From a halophilic archaeon (GTDB lineage: Archaea > Halobacteriota > Halobacteria > Halobacteriales > Haladaptataceae), in contig QNGA01000008.1 of assembly GCA_003298465.1 (NCBI GenBank), positions 186,001-250,000 of the forward strand: DNA of 64,000 nt. Direction: 5' to 3'. Both the position numbers and the translations under genes were made by a program. Position 1 is the stretch's first letter; the number at the start of each line of letters is the position of its first letter. Positions 1 to 9,684 of this stretch are shown piece after piece. The notes beneath the pieces are model-generated. The model was not told the DNA's origin, did not search any database, and saw only the letters and a program-made list of their open reading frames with translations.

Positions 1-68
1 CTCAACCCGGGACTACAGAGGTGGGGCCACTCCCCGATCGTCACCTACCGGAGTCAGAGGGGGAAATA

Positions 69-2951
69 ATGCGCTCGTCTCCATCTGTACTCGACAGTTC
101 TTCTGTCTTGCTTGTCGGGGCCGTTGAGTGGGTCGAACACTTCGCAGAAGCGCTCAGGACACGGACTAACGCGACAATTCAGATCACTGAAACCAAGGCA
201 GAGGCACTCGACGTCTTCCGAAACGAGGCATTCGACTGTCTCATCAGCGCATACAGGCTTGACGAGGGAACTGGAGTCGAGCTACTCCGTGAGATTCGCA
301 TCGAAACCACCACGTTTCCCGTCCTCCTCGTGACTAGCGCCGGGAGCGAAGCCATCGCCAGCGAGGCCATCGAAGCCGGCGTCACTGATTACATCGCACT
401 TACGGACCAAGCCGACCAGATTTCTGACGAACTCACTGACCGAACTGAACGTGCAGTTCGGTCTGCACAGCGGTCAGTTACCCAGCGGGAGCGTGCCAGG
501 CAGTTCGACGCAATCTTCAACGATTCGCGGACGGCGACCTGGGTGCTCGATTCGGATGGCGCACTGGCCCGTGTGAATCAGACCGCACGCAAGATGATCG
601 ACGCGGACGTCAACACGATCGTCGGCGAGCCGTTCTGGACACTTCCATGGTGGTCGCAGCCGGACGCAATGAACGCGGATGTCCAACAGATTGTAGGGAA
701 GGCCCGTGACGGAACGTTCGGCAAGGCGGTCGTCCCACAGCCGCCACATGTCAATGATCCCTGCATTATCGACCTCTCAGTGCGCCCCGTCGAGAACGAG
801 CGCGGCGATCTCGTTTCGATCGTCGTCGAAGGCGTCGACATCACCGAGCGTGTCGACCTCGAACGCAATCTCAGAGAATCCGAAGAATTGCACCGCGTCA
901 CGCTCAACAACATGACTGATACCGTCCTCATCACCGACGAGGATGGCGAGTACACCTACGTTTGTCCCAACGTCCACTTCATATTCGGCTACACAGTCGA
1001 AGAGATCCGCGACCTTGGGACGATCAACGACCTCCTCGGCGACGACTTCTTTGATAGGGAGGAACTCGCGGAGGACGGCGTCCTCAAGAACATCGAGACA
1101 ACGGCGACCGATAAAGCTGGGCGCGAGCACACACTCCTTATCAATGTTCGGGAAGTATCGATTCAGGATGGCGCCCTCCTCTTCAGCTGTCGGGATATCA
1201 CGAAACGCAAGCAACGCGAGGAGGCACTCGCAACGCTCCACGAGACGGCCCGCGATTTCCTCTACGCCGAAACCCACCAGGAAATCGCCCAGCACATCGT
1301 CGACGATACTCCTGGTGTGCTCAATCTCGATGCGAGTGCGGTCTATCTCTTCGATGGTGAGGCCAACAACCTTCGGCCCGCAGCACACTCGGCGATAATG
1401 ACCGAGTTGAATGGCCCACTCCCGACTGTGCACGCCGACGGTGAAACGCTTCCGAGCTACAGTTTTGTCGAAGACGAGGCGCTGTTCTTCGACGACGTTC
1501 ACGACGCAGACCGACTCGAAAATCGGGCAACGGACCTCCGGAGTGCGGCCTACATCCCACTTGGCAATCACGGGGTGTTCGTTGTAGGGTCGGACCAGGT
1601 CGGCGCGTTCGATGAGGTGACGCGAGAATTGGCCGACTTGCTCGCTGCAACCGCCGAGGCAGCCCTCGACCGTGTCACACGAGAATCTCGACTCCGCAAA
1701 CAGGACCGAACACTCCAGGCGCAAAATGAGCAGCTGACCGCCCTAAATCGCATCAACGAGACGATTCGAGAGATTGATCAAGCCCTCGTGCAGGCGGAGA
1801 CGCGCGAGGAAATCGATCATACGGTCTGTGAACTGCTGACCGCCGACGATCGATTCCGGTTTGCCTGGATCGGGGCGATCGATCCGACGAGCGACACCCT
1901 CGAGCCACGGGCCTGGGCCGGCACCGAACAGGGGTACTTAGATAGTCAGTCATTCGCCGTCCAAGCGTCAGGTGCAGAACCAGCGGGGCAAACCGCAGCC
2001 ACTGGCGATGTGACGATGGTGACGAACGTCGCTGCTGGGCTCCGTGATGAAGCGTGGCGAAAAGACGCCATCTCTCGGGATTACCTTTCCGTATTGAGCA
2101 TCCCGCTCGTGTACAACGATCTCACGCACGGCGTGTTAACGGTGTACGCACCGACCCAGGACGCGTTCGCCGAGACGGCGAAGGCAGTCCTAGGAGAACT
2201 CGGCGAAACCATCGCATCCGCTCTCAGTGCGATCGAACGGAAGAATGCATTGCTCACGACGTCGATGACACGGATCGAATTCACCATCGAAGACCCGAAG
2301 TTTGTCCTCTCACGGCTTGCACAGGACGCGGAGTGTACCCTCTCATATCAGGGTGGCGTCCAGCAATCCACAGAAGGTAGCTACGTGTTCGTGACCGTCG
2401 AAGATCGGTCGGTAAAAGACGTGGTAGACGCCGCCTCGCAGCTGGTCGGTATCGACGAAGTGCAGCAGATCAGCGCGGACGGTGAAGGAGGTGTTCTGCG
2501 ACTCCGGCTCACACAACCGTTCCTCGCCCTCGAGTTGGCTGATCACGGTGCTGTCTTCCGCGAAGCGACTGCTAACCCGACTACGACGACACTCGTTATC
2601 GATATCCCAGACAGCATCGACGTCAGACCAATCACGCAGCTCATCCGCGAGACGTTCGCTGATGTCGAACTCCGTGCCAAGCAGACGCTCGATCAGACAA
2701 CAGAACACAGCCTCTATTTGAAGTTCCTCGATTCAGTGACGGAGCGGCAATTGGAGGTGGTCCAGACGGCGTACTACAGTGGGTTCTTCGAGTCGCCACG
2801 AGAGAGCACGGGCGAAGAAGTAGCAGAGACACTTGGTATTTCCCCGCCTGCGTTCTATCAGCATGTCCGGACCGTCCAACGGAAACTGTTCACAACGTTC
2901 TTCGAAGAGAACAACCTCCCCATCGCTCCTCCTGCCGAAGCGGTTCAATAA
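69..2951 (+). CDS. Bat-like sensor/transcription regulator (receiver-like, PAS, PAS, GAF, GAF, HTH_10)
   Basis: A soluble multidomain regulator of about 960 residues related to the bacterio-opsin activator (Bat) family. Reading from the ATG at 69, the order is a receiver-like fold (about 10-120), PAS (about 145-265), PAS (about 270-390, ending at DITKRK), GAF (about 395-545), a second GAF (about 565-720), the Bat-type GAF-like linker and a C-terminal HTH_10 (about 895-950; GEEVAETLGISPP recognition region). The usual phospho-Asp of the receiver (S-D-Y in relatives) reads S-A-Y here, so it is probably not phosphorylated. An upstream in-frame start at 21 is possible, but the downstream ATG opens a typical N-terminus. 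No opsin gene is nearby and the target is unknown. The family role is signal-dependent transcription control. Confidence 0.85.
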   Translation: MRSSPSVLDSSSVLLVGAVEWVEHFAEALRTRTNATIQITETKAEALDVFRNEAFDCLISAYRLDEGTGVELLREIRIETTTFPVLLVTSAGSEAIASEAIEAGVTDYIALTDQADQISDELTDRTERAVRSAQRSVTQRERARQFDAIFNDSRTATWVLDSDGALARVNQTARKMIDADVNTIVGEPFWTLPWWSQPDAMNADVQQIVGKARDGTFGKAVVPQPPHVNDPCIIDLSVRPVENERGDLVSIVVEGVDITERVDLERNLRESEELHRVTLNNMTDTVLITDEDGEYTYVCPNVHFIFGYTVEEIRDLGTINDLLGDDFFDREELAEDGVLKNIETTATDKAGREHTLLINVREVSIQDGALLFSCRDITKRKQREEALATLHETARDFLYAETHQEIAQHIVDDTPGVLNLDASAVYLFDGEANNLRPAAHSAIMTELNGPLPTVHADGETLPSYSFVEDEALFFDDVHDADRLENRATDLRSAAYIPLGNHGVFVVGSDQVGAFDEVTRELADLLAATAEAALDRVTRESRLRKQDRTLQAQNEQLTALNRINETIREIDQALVQAETREEIDHTVCELLTADDRFRFAWIGAIDPTSDTLEPRAWAGTEQGYLDSQSFAVQASGAEPAGQTAATGDVTMVTNVAAGLRDEAWRKDAISRDYLSVLSIPLVYNDLTHGVLTVYAPTQDAFAETAKAVLGELGETIASALSAIERKNALLTTSMTRIEFTIEDPKFVLSRLAQDAECTLSYQGGVQQSTEGSYVFVTVEDRSVKDVVDAASQLVGIDEVQQISADGEGGVLRLRLTQPFLALELADHGAVFREATANPTTTTLVIDIPDSIDVRPITQLIRETFADVELRAKQTLDQTTEHSLYLKFLDSVTERQLEVVQTAYYSGFFESPRESTGEEVAETLGISPPAFYQHVRTVQRKLFTTFFEENNLPIAPPAEAVQ

Positions 2952-3063
2952 CAAACCCGTCGGTTGGAGCACTGTTTGGTAGTCAACAGCCGAGTATTCC
3001 CTTATACGCTTATTACACCTTTCTAGAGTGTGCCATCAACCTGGCTGCACTCGTGAACTCACA

Positions 3064-3207
3064 ATGAGAGATATCGACCCTGAGTCAGACGCAGAAACCC
3101 CCTACGAGTGCTTCGAGTGTGGCAATATCATCATCGCGGAGGATAGCCCCGACCAGTGTCCCGACTGTAGCGGCCCAATGCGAAACCGTCGGATGCCGTT
3201 CGAATGA
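3064..3207 (+). CDS. Mini zinc-ribbon (rubrerythrin-like domain) protein coupled to gdh
   Basis: A 47-residue protein with two CxxC knuckles (CFECG and CPDCSG), the spacing of a rubredoxin/rubrerythrin-type metal knob. Its TGA overlaps the ATG of the glutamate dehydrogenase gene (ATGA, 3204-3207), so the two are probably translationally coupled. Small rubrerythrin-like proteins of this kind are common in haloarchaea. Their role is unknown; metal or redox sensing linked to the dehydrogenase is only a guess. Confidence 0.8.
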   Translation: MRDIDPESDAETPYECFECGNIIIAEDSPDQCPDCSGPMRNRRMPFE

Positions 3208-4499
3208 CCATGGCATCGAACTCTGGTAGCACCCGCGACGAGGCAGCAGAATCGACCGAACCCGAATCGGCGCTTGAAACAGCCCGCCGGCAGTTGTACC
3301 ATGCTGCCAACTATCTCGATATCGACCCGAATATCGTCGAACGACTCAAATATCCCAAAAAGGTTCACGAGGTTACGATCCCCATTGAGCGGGACGACGG
3401 GACGGTTGAGGTATTCACGGGTTATCGCGCCCAGCACGACAGTGTCAGAGGGCCATACAAGGGCGGACTCCGGTACCACCCCAACGTGACCAGAGACGAG
3501 TGTGTCGGCCTCGGCATGTGGATGACCTGGAAGTGCGCGGTCATGAATCTCCCCTTCGGCGGGGCCAAAGGCGGCGTCGCTGTCAACCCGAAGGAGCTGA
3601 GTGCGGAGGAGAAGGAACGGCTCACACGACGGTTCGCACAGGAACTTCGCGACAATATTGGCCCCAACCAGGATATTCCCGCCCCCGACATGGGCACGGA
3701 CCCCCAGACAATGGCGTGGTTCATGGACGCCTACTCGATGCAGGAAGGCGAGACGACACCGGGCATCGTCACCGGAAAGCCACCCGTAATCGGCGGGAGC
3801 GAAGGCCGTGAAGAAGCCCCAGGACGGAGTGTCGCGATTATCACGCAGTTGGTTTGCGAATATTACGACCAGCAACTCAATGATATCACCGTTGCAGTCC
3901 AGGGGTACGGGAGCGTCGGGGCGAATGCGGCCCGGCTCCTCAACGAGTGGGGCGCGACCATCGTCGCGATCAGCGACGTGAATGGAGCGATGTACGAACT
4001 GGAAGGAATCGATACGGCGTCAGTTCCGTCACACGACGAAGAGCCAGAAGCCGTCACCACATACGCAGACACGGTGATTTCGAATGACGAGTTGCTTTCC
4101 CTCGATGTCGACGTGCTCATTCCGGCCGCCCTAGGGAACGTGATTACCAAAGAGAACGCGGAAGCAATTGCTGCAGACCTCGTCGTTGAAGGTGCAAACG
4201 GTCCGACGACGTCCACGGCTGATTCGATGCTCGCCGAACGAGATGTCGACGTGATTCCCGATATTCTCGCCAACGCAGGCGGTGTCACCGTGAGTTATTT
4301 CGAGTGGCTCCAGGACATCAATCGACGAGCGTGGTCGCTCGAACGGGTGAACGATGAACTCGAAGCGGAGATGCAGGCTGCCTGGGATGCGGTTCGATCA
4401 GAGTTCGAGCAACGCGACGTAACGTGGCGTGATGCAGCGTACATCGTGGCGCTGTCCCGCATTGCCGAGGCGCACGAAGCACGAGGGTTGTGGCCGTAG
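3204..4499 (+). CDS. gdhB: Glutamate dehydrogenase (Glu/Leu/Phe/Val family)
   Basis: A 431-residue cytosolic enzyme for reversible oxidative deamination of glutamate to 2-oxoglutarate and ammonia. The N-terminal dimerisation/catalytic domain carries the GGLRYHP segment and the substrate signature PFGGAKGGV with its catalytic lysine. [12 protein letters not shown] follows, and the Rossmann domain has GYGSVG for dinucleotide binding. Length and motifs are full and intact. The start is shared with the end of the preceding zinc-ribbon gene; an ATG six bases later is an alternative. Cofactor preference (NAD or NADP) cannot be read with confidence. The gdhB symbol follows common haloarchaeal naming and is tentative. 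Confidence 0.93.
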   Translation: MTMASNSGSTRDEAAESTEPESALETARRQLYHAANYLDIDPNIVERLKYPKKVHEVTIPIERDDGTVEVFTGYRAQHDSVRGPYKGGLRYHPNVTRDECVGLGMWMTWKCAVMNLPFGGAKGGVAVNPKELSAEEKERLTRRFAQELRDNIGPNQDIPAPDMGTDPQTMAWFMDAYSMQEGETTPGIVTGKPPVIGGSEGREEAPGRSVAIITQLVCEYYDQQLNDITVAVQGYGSVGANAARLLNEWGATIVAISDVNGAMYELEGIDTASVPSHDEEPEAVTTYADTVISNDELLSLDVDVLIPAALGNVITKENAEAIAADLVVEGANGPTTSTADSMLAERDVDVIPDILANAGGVTVSYFEWLQDINRRAWSLERVNDELEAEMQAAWDAVRSEFEQRDVTWRDAAYIVALSRIAEAHEARGLWP

Positions 4500-4502
4500 C
4501 AG

Positions 4503-4910
4503 ATGCCTCACCCCTCCGCTCTGCGAGCATGGCACTCATCGACGCCGCTTGAGCGAAAGCTGTATCGCGTGTTCCGACTGTCATCGGTCGGAAGCGCAGT
4601 GACAGTGGCCGGCTTTATCGGGTACCTTAGCATCGGCAGTGCTCTCCATGTAACCGGTATCTATACGCCCCCATTCTCAGTGATGAGTTTCTCAGATCCG
4701 GTATTCACCAGTCTGAGCTTTCTCGTCGGAGGACTCATCTGTCTGCTCTCTGGATCACTCATGGTTCTCACACTCCTTGTGAGCGTGAAGGATGCCAACG
4801 CCGAATTCGTCCTCTTGATGAGTCTCATCGCCTTTGGATTCGGCGCAGCCACGGTCCGAGTCACAGCTGGCCTAGTCCTGACATGGCTTGCTGGACTCGG
4901 ACCGGTGTAG
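4503..4910 (+). CDS. Small four-helix membrane protein, unknown function
   Basis: A 135-residue protein beginning three bases after the gdh stop, so probably in the same transcript. It has a short basic N-terminus (LERKLYRVFR) and about four hydrophobic segments (about 30-50, 60-75, 78-98 and 105-132), so it is an integral membrane protein. I do not recognise a family. Base composition matches the neighbours. Confidence 0.7.
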   Translation: MPHPSALRAWHSSTPLERKLYRVFRLSSVGSAVTVAGFIGYLSIGSALHVTGIYTPPFSVMSFSDPVFTSLSFLVGGLICLLSGSLMVLTLLVSVKDANAEFVLLMSLIAFGFGAATVRVTAGLVLTWLAGLGPV

Positions 4911-4991
4911 AGCCCAGAATATGACGGATTTCGCAGCCCACTACGTACAAATTCTACTACGAATGTTTCCAATAGCGCCACTTCTCGAAGT

Positions 4992-5726
4992 ATGACCAAG
5001 CCAACTGTAGCGGTCCTTCGACCCGATGATAATCGTATTGCCGAGGCGGTCGAGTATCTCCGCTCACTTGGAGTGTCGTCAGTCGCAGATCCAATGCTTA
5101 CGATCCGACCGACCGAAGAGACGCCTGCGACGGCAGACTATTGCATCTTCACAAGCCCGACCGGAGTACAGATCGCTGCAGAACTGGACTGGCAGCCGAG
5201 TAGTTCAACAGTGTGTGTCGTCGGCCAGCAGACCGCGTCGGCATTACGATATTACGGTGTGCCAGTCGACATCGTGCCGTCGACATACACGTCCACAGGC
5301 CTCGTTGAGGAACTCGCAGCTGAGGTTGACGAATCGACTGTCGAGATCGCTCGCAGCGCCCACGGGAGCGACGTATTGATCCAGGGATTAGAGGCCGCCG
5401 GTGCAGATGTTCATGAAACGCAGTTGTACCGCTTGGAGCGACCGAACACAGCTGGTCGGTCAGTCTCGCTCGCTATTGACGGTCAACTCGATGGGATACT
5501 ATTCACGTCACCGAGAACAGTGAACCATTTCTGTGAGATTGCCGCCGAACAAGACGGTGTTTCCGCACTCAAGCAGGGAATCGCGGAGACATGTATCGGG
5601 GCCATTGGGACGCCAACGGCCCGTGCGATTCGAAACCACGACATCACGGTGGACGTGATACCAGACACAGTCGAGTTCTCTCAGCTCGCAGATCGCACCG
5701 TGGAGGAAATCGACACCCGCAATTAA
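4992..5726 (+). CDS. hemD: Uroporphyrinogen-III synthase
   Basis: A 244-residue protein with the bilobed HemD fold, which cyclises hydroxymethylbilane to uroporphyrinogen III in haem/sirohaem/cobalamin synthesis. Support comes from the N-terminal TVAVLRP strand, the conserved FTSPTGVQIAAE motif in lobe 1, GSDVLIQGLEAAGADV in the middle and LFTSPRTVNHF in lobe 2. IGTPTARAIRNHDITVDVIP is near the C-terminus. It stands alone here rather than next to hemC. Sequence divergence is normal for this family, so fold and motif order carry the call. Confidence 0.88.
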   Translation: MTKPTVAVLRPDDNRIAEAVEYLRSLGVSSVADPMLTIRPTEETPATADYCIFTSPTGVQIAAELDWQPSSSTVCVVGQQTASALRYYGVPVDIVPSTYTSTGLVEELAAEVDESTVEIARSAHGSDVLIQGLEAAGADVHETQLYRLERPNTAGRSVSLAIDGQLDGILFTSPRTVNHFCEIAAEQDGVSALKQGIAETCIGAIGTPTARAIRNHDITVDVIPDTVEFSQLADRTVEEIDTRN

Positions 5727-5757
5727 CTCCTGATTCCTCATAACCCACTATACAGCC

Positions 5758-6222
5758 ATGACAACGCCCCAGTTCGATGATTTTTCACACGAGTCGCACA
5801 TGCGTGAAGCCTTCGAGCTTGCGCGTGAGGCTGAAGGCCGCGGCGACGAGCCGTTCGGATCCGTTCTCGTCCACGGTGATACCGTCATCATGTCCGAATC
5901 AAATCGAGTGCGAACAGAGACGGATATCCGCCGCCACCCCGAGCTCCATCTCGCGTACCGTGCGTGCCGAGAGTACGACGCCGATGAGCGAGCTGCGATG
6001 GTCATGTATACGAGCACCGAGCCTTGTCCGATGTGTGCTGGCGGGATAGCGACAGCTGAGATCGGGCGCGTCGTCTACAGTGTCGGAAGTGATGAAATCG
6101 CGGCGTTCACCGGAAACGAGCCAACAGTTCGGTGCGCGGAAATCCTAGATGGCGTCAGCGAAATGGTCGGCTCGCTGTTGAACGAGGAAGGTCGTCAGAT
6201 ACACCAGGAGTACGACTGGTAA
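5758..6222 (+). CDS. Zinc-dependent nucleoside/nucleobase deaminase (cytidine deaminase-like fold)
   Basis: A 154-residue enzyme of the CDA/guanine deaminase/TadA superfamily. The zinc site is seen as an HPE motif (RRHPELHLAY) and PCPMCAGGI. Relatives usually read HAE, so the middle residue is substituted, but the zinc-binding His and catalytic Glu remain. The substrate cannot be fixed from sequence; guanine or a cytosine-type base are both plausible. It follows hemD by 31 bases on the same strand and may be cotranscribed. Confidence 0.82.
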   Translation: MTTPQFDDFSHESHMREAFELAREAEGRGDEPFGSVLVHGDTVIMSESNRVRTETDIRRHPELHLAYRACREYDADERAAMVMYTSTEPCPMCAGGIATAEIGRVVYSVGSDEIAAFTGNEPTVRCAEILDGVSEMVGSLLNEEGRQIHQEYDW

Positions 6223-6249
6223 CTGCCAACTTCGTTCGGCAAGTCGTCG

Positions 6250-6573
6250 TTAGTGGCCTCCAGAGACGAGATGGAGGCCGACAATCCCGAAGATAATTAC
6301 GGAGATAAACAGGAGGCGAGCACTCGTCGCTGGTTCGTCGAATAAGACGATACCGAGCGAAGCGGTTCCGACGGCGCCAATCCCCGTCCAGACAGCATAC
6401 GCGGTCCCGATCGGTAGATCCTGGACTGCCTTCGCGAGCAACACCATACTGATGATGAGCGCACCGACTGTCCCCACTGTCGGGAGCGGTTCTGAGAGCC
6501 CGTCAGAGTACTCTAAGCCAATTGCCCAAGCGATCTCGAACAACCCAGCGACGAAGAGAACGAGCCACGACAT
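6250..6573 (-). CDS. SMR-family exporter of the Gdx/SugE (guanidinium) branch
   Basis: A 107-residue protein with four transmembrane helices. The N-terminal helix carries the essential glutamate (LFEIAWAIGLEYSDG), and the signature GTAYAVWTGIGAVGTA in helix 3 is typical of the SugE/Gdx subfamily rather than EmrE-type polydrug pumps. Members work as dual-topology dimers exchanging protons for guanidinium or small hydrophobic cations. It is a single gene that converges on the deaminase gene. I saw no obvious guanidine riboswitch upstream. Confidence 0.88.
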   Translation of the reverse strand: MSWLVLFVAGLFEIAWAIGLEYSDGLSEPLPTVGTVGALIISMVLLAKAVQDLPIGTAYAVWTGIGAVGTASLGIVLFDEPATSARLLFISVIIFGIVGLHLVSGGH

Positions 6574-6757
6574 TCCTCTAGCTCTTCCTCACTCCGTGGG
6601 CTATGGCTTTCGATATCAAGAGTAGCGGATCGCGGACGATTTCTGTCCGTGCAAGTCTCCGACCCAGTGCGATACTATCCATCATTCTATTGCCAGTGGA
6701 CAGCGACTGTCGCCGGGAGGTTCACTATCCTGGGTTCCTACCCTTGAGCTAGAGATC

Positions 6758-7192
6758 ATGACCACGACTGATCGCCTCGAGGATACCTACGTCGCAGCGC
6801 TACAGCATGATTTCGTAGACATTTCCCCGGAAGCTACGCTCGTGGGTGTCGTTCGACGGCCAACCGGCTGGTTTAGAACAACGATCGACGAGAACTACCC
6901 GGCACTCGGTCCACCCCCAGACCTCCTTGACGAGTTCAAACAGCGTCACGAGGATTTTAAAATGCAGAGACTGTGTGACGAAGGCGCCCATAATGCTGCC
7001 TGGGACGAGGTCGGATTCGAGGACCGGTACCGAACACATCTCACCGAAGCTGCGGATGCTCAGGAGGCAGTTGCTGAGCTCACGGACCGGCTTCATGACG
7101 ACGAACACCTCGTCTTCGTCTGTTTTGAAAACACTGACCAGAAACGCTGTCACCGGACGCTGCTCAAAGATCATATCACTGAACAACTATAG
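6758..7192 (+). CDS. DUF488 family protein
   Basis: A 144-residue protein with the DUF488 pattern: an N-terminal strand ending VGVVRRP, a central FKQRHEDF/W.EVGFEDRYR segment, and the C-terminal VFVCFENTDQKRCHRTLL, where relatives have C-E-x-x-x-x-x-C-H-R. The conserved Cys and His suggest a metal or nucleic-acid linked role, but the biochemical function of the family is not established. It is monocistronic, with an A/T-containing leader before the ATG. Confidence 0.8.
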   Translation: MTTTDRLEDTYVAALQHDFVDISPEATLVGVVRRPTGWFRTTIDENYPALGPPPDLLDEFKQRHEDFKMQRLCDEGAHNAAWDEVGFEDRYRTHLTEAADAQEAVAELTDRLHDDEHLVFVCFENTDQKRCHRTLLKDHITEQL

Positions 7193-7255
7193 CCGGGCAC
7201 AGTCGTGTGTCTCTCTGTTCGAGCTGCGCGATCTGCGTAATCCCGAGCCGCTCGA

Positions 7256-8190
<935 letters not shown>

Positions 8191-8463
8191 TTTGTTCGGT
8201 CGAACGGGTATTCAAGGGTGCGAAGCGTACCGGAACAGGACGGTTACTGCAACCCACTTCTGAGTCGTGACAGCCTCTAGTTCTGGCTCTCAGCGGACTC
8301 GTCAGTACATGTCTTCAGCCTCGATCGGGGCGCTGACTATCTAATAGAGTTCTCAAAGTACCCGAGGTAACAATAAGCCCAACTCAGGCAGCACCACAGC
8401 TCCGCCGGAATGCTTGGAATGGGTTCGCAGCTCCTGAATGAATAACACCGGTAAGATGATTGC

Positions 8464-8859
8464 TCACAGATTCGTCGATGCACGCGTATCGCGGACGAAC
8501 TGGATTACGGCAGCGAGGAGGACGAGACAGATGACGATCATCGCGCCTTGGGAGACGGCCGCGATAACTGAGTCGACTGAGTCGCCGGTCAGCAACGCGA
8601 TAATCGCTGGAATCCCACGCATCGACCCCAGCACTCCGAGCACGGCCAGAAGACCGATTCCGTAGGCGGCGACCCGTTGCCGAGCCGGCTGCCGGCGACC
8701 CACCACGCCCAAGATGACGATGAGGACGCCGAAGAAGGCTGGAATGAGCGCCGTGATACTCGCGAAGTCAGAGAGCACGTACGCACCGATCCCCAGGACG
8801 ACGAGTACGATGCCAAGCACGATGCCCAGCATGAACGTAGACGGACTGGAATTCGCCAT
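8464..8859 (-). CDS. Four-helix membrane protein of unknown function
   Basis: A 131-residue protein with about four hydrophobic helices (starting LGIVLGIVLVVLGIG) joined by short polar loops. The ATG at 8859 (MANSSPS) is chosen over an earlier start because the upstream residues overlap the end of the next gene and are not hydrophobic. I recognise no functional family. It could be a small membrane-stress or envelope protein, but nothing here shows a role. Confidence 0.65.
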   Translation of the reverse strand: MANSSPSTFMLGIVLGIVLVVLGIGAYVLSDFASITALIPAFFGVLIVILGVVGRRQPARQRVAAYGIGLLAVLGVLGSMRGIPAIIALLTGDSVDSVIAAVSQGAMIVICLVLLAAVIQFVRDTRASTNL

Positions 8860-9307
8860 ATATGAACTCCTGTGTGGGACAGGCGTATAGGTTTCCACTC
8901 GTGCCGCCCCGTCTCACGACTCGTCGCTGTTCCGGGAGGGATGTCAGCGGCAGTTCGCAGATGCTCGTTGTTGTCCGTCGGAGAGGGGATTCAGTTGGTG
9001 CTGGAGTGATCGACGTAGATTGTCCGGCCTGGTGTGCAGATTCGACGGAATAGATCAGGCTCCCTGCGAACAGAATGACACTCCCGATGATGAACAGGGT
9101 ACTGACTGGGAAGGCGGAGTCGACAAACACCCAGTACAACGGAGCGACAATCGATGGCCCAGCTGCGAGCACCGCGATCTTGGCGACGAGCGGCCCGCAG
9201 CATCCACAGGTACACGAACCCACAATCGCAGCGCTTCCCGCCGTGCCCTCCGTCAGCCCTGCCCGTTCTTCGACCCGCCAGTGGCGGGCGATAAGCGCCG
9301 CATTCAA
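8768..9307 (-). CDS. Cys-rich membrane protein, start and end both doubtful
   Basis: Reads on the minus strand with a CTCGCCGP cluster (four Cys) before two hydrophobic helices (IAVLAAGPSIVAPLYWVF and the following STLFIIGSVILFAGSLIY). The only start in frame is a TTG at 9305-9307. The reading frame extends upstream with a hydrophobic helix (LIVVGLLSTLIGLN) as far as a TAG at 9353-9355, without an ATG or GTG. The tail from about 8860 to 8768 overlaps the next gene and looks non-native. The gene is therefore probably 5'-damaged and perhaps also shifted at the 3' end. The Cys cluster hints at metal binding; function unknown. Confidence 0.5.
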   Translation of the reverse strand: MNAALIARHWRVEERAGLTEGTAGSAAIVGSCTCGCCGPLVAKIAVLAAGPSIVAPLYWVFVDSAFPVSTLFIIGSVILFAGSLIYSVESAHQAGQSTSITPAPTESPLRRTTTSICELPLTSLPEQRRVVRRGGTSGNLYACPTQEFIYGEFQSVYVHAGHRAWHRTRRPGDRCVRAL

Positions 9308-9399
9308 TCCGATTAGCGTGCTCAGCAGTCCGACGACGATGAGTTGTGCGGGCTATATCGCTACGAAGAGGGGTATATGCGGGAAATAGACTTCAAAAA

Positions 9400-9530
9400 C
9401 GGGTCACGTCACGAGCTGGTGAACCGCCTCGGGGTCACGCCCCGAGGCTTCCCGTTTCGATGACGCGACTTGCAGGAACAGATGAGGCTGTGCCTCCGTC
9501 GGTTTCCACAGCGGTCGCAGTCTCCACGAG
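9400..9530 (-). mobile_element. Relic of an IS200/IS605-type element: TnpB tail and end hairpin
   Basis: On the minus strand 9530-9435 encodes a peptide ending SRVIETGSLGA-stop, which resembles the C-terminal tails of haloarchaeal TnpB proteins. The stop lies inside a hairpin with 9-bp arms (9426-9434 and 9440-9448, GCCTCGGGG/CCCCGAGGC, 5-nt loop), as expected for the subterminal hairpin at such an element end. The rest of tnpB is absent and a stop sits just upstream at 9531-9533. The remaining bases of the 9356-9684 gap show nothing else recognisable. Confidence 0.55.
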
Positions 9531-9684
9531 TCACGAGAATCCGTGACAACAACTGTGGCTCGGTACCTGGCCGTGACGACGTCACTGTTCCCACCCTATC
9601 AGTAGCGCAGTTCGTCCCCACCATCCCTCTCGAATAGCTATCAGTCCCCCCGGACGGTCATTCTGAAAACGGATTTTCGGGGCA

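Noticed and set aside
777..1724. Long antisense frame within the Bat-like gene
   Set aside because: A composition shadow of a GC-rich acidic gene; the sense frame carries all domain motifs.
6574..6757. Guanidine riboswitch upstream of the Gdx-like gene
   Set aside because: No recognisable guanidine-aptamer motif was seen; the leader is short and haloarchaeal genes are often leaderless.
9426..9448. Rho-independent-like terminator for cydB
   Set aside because: The hairpin lies downstream of cydB on its strand but 240 bases away and inside the TnpB relic, so an element-end hairpin is the better reading.
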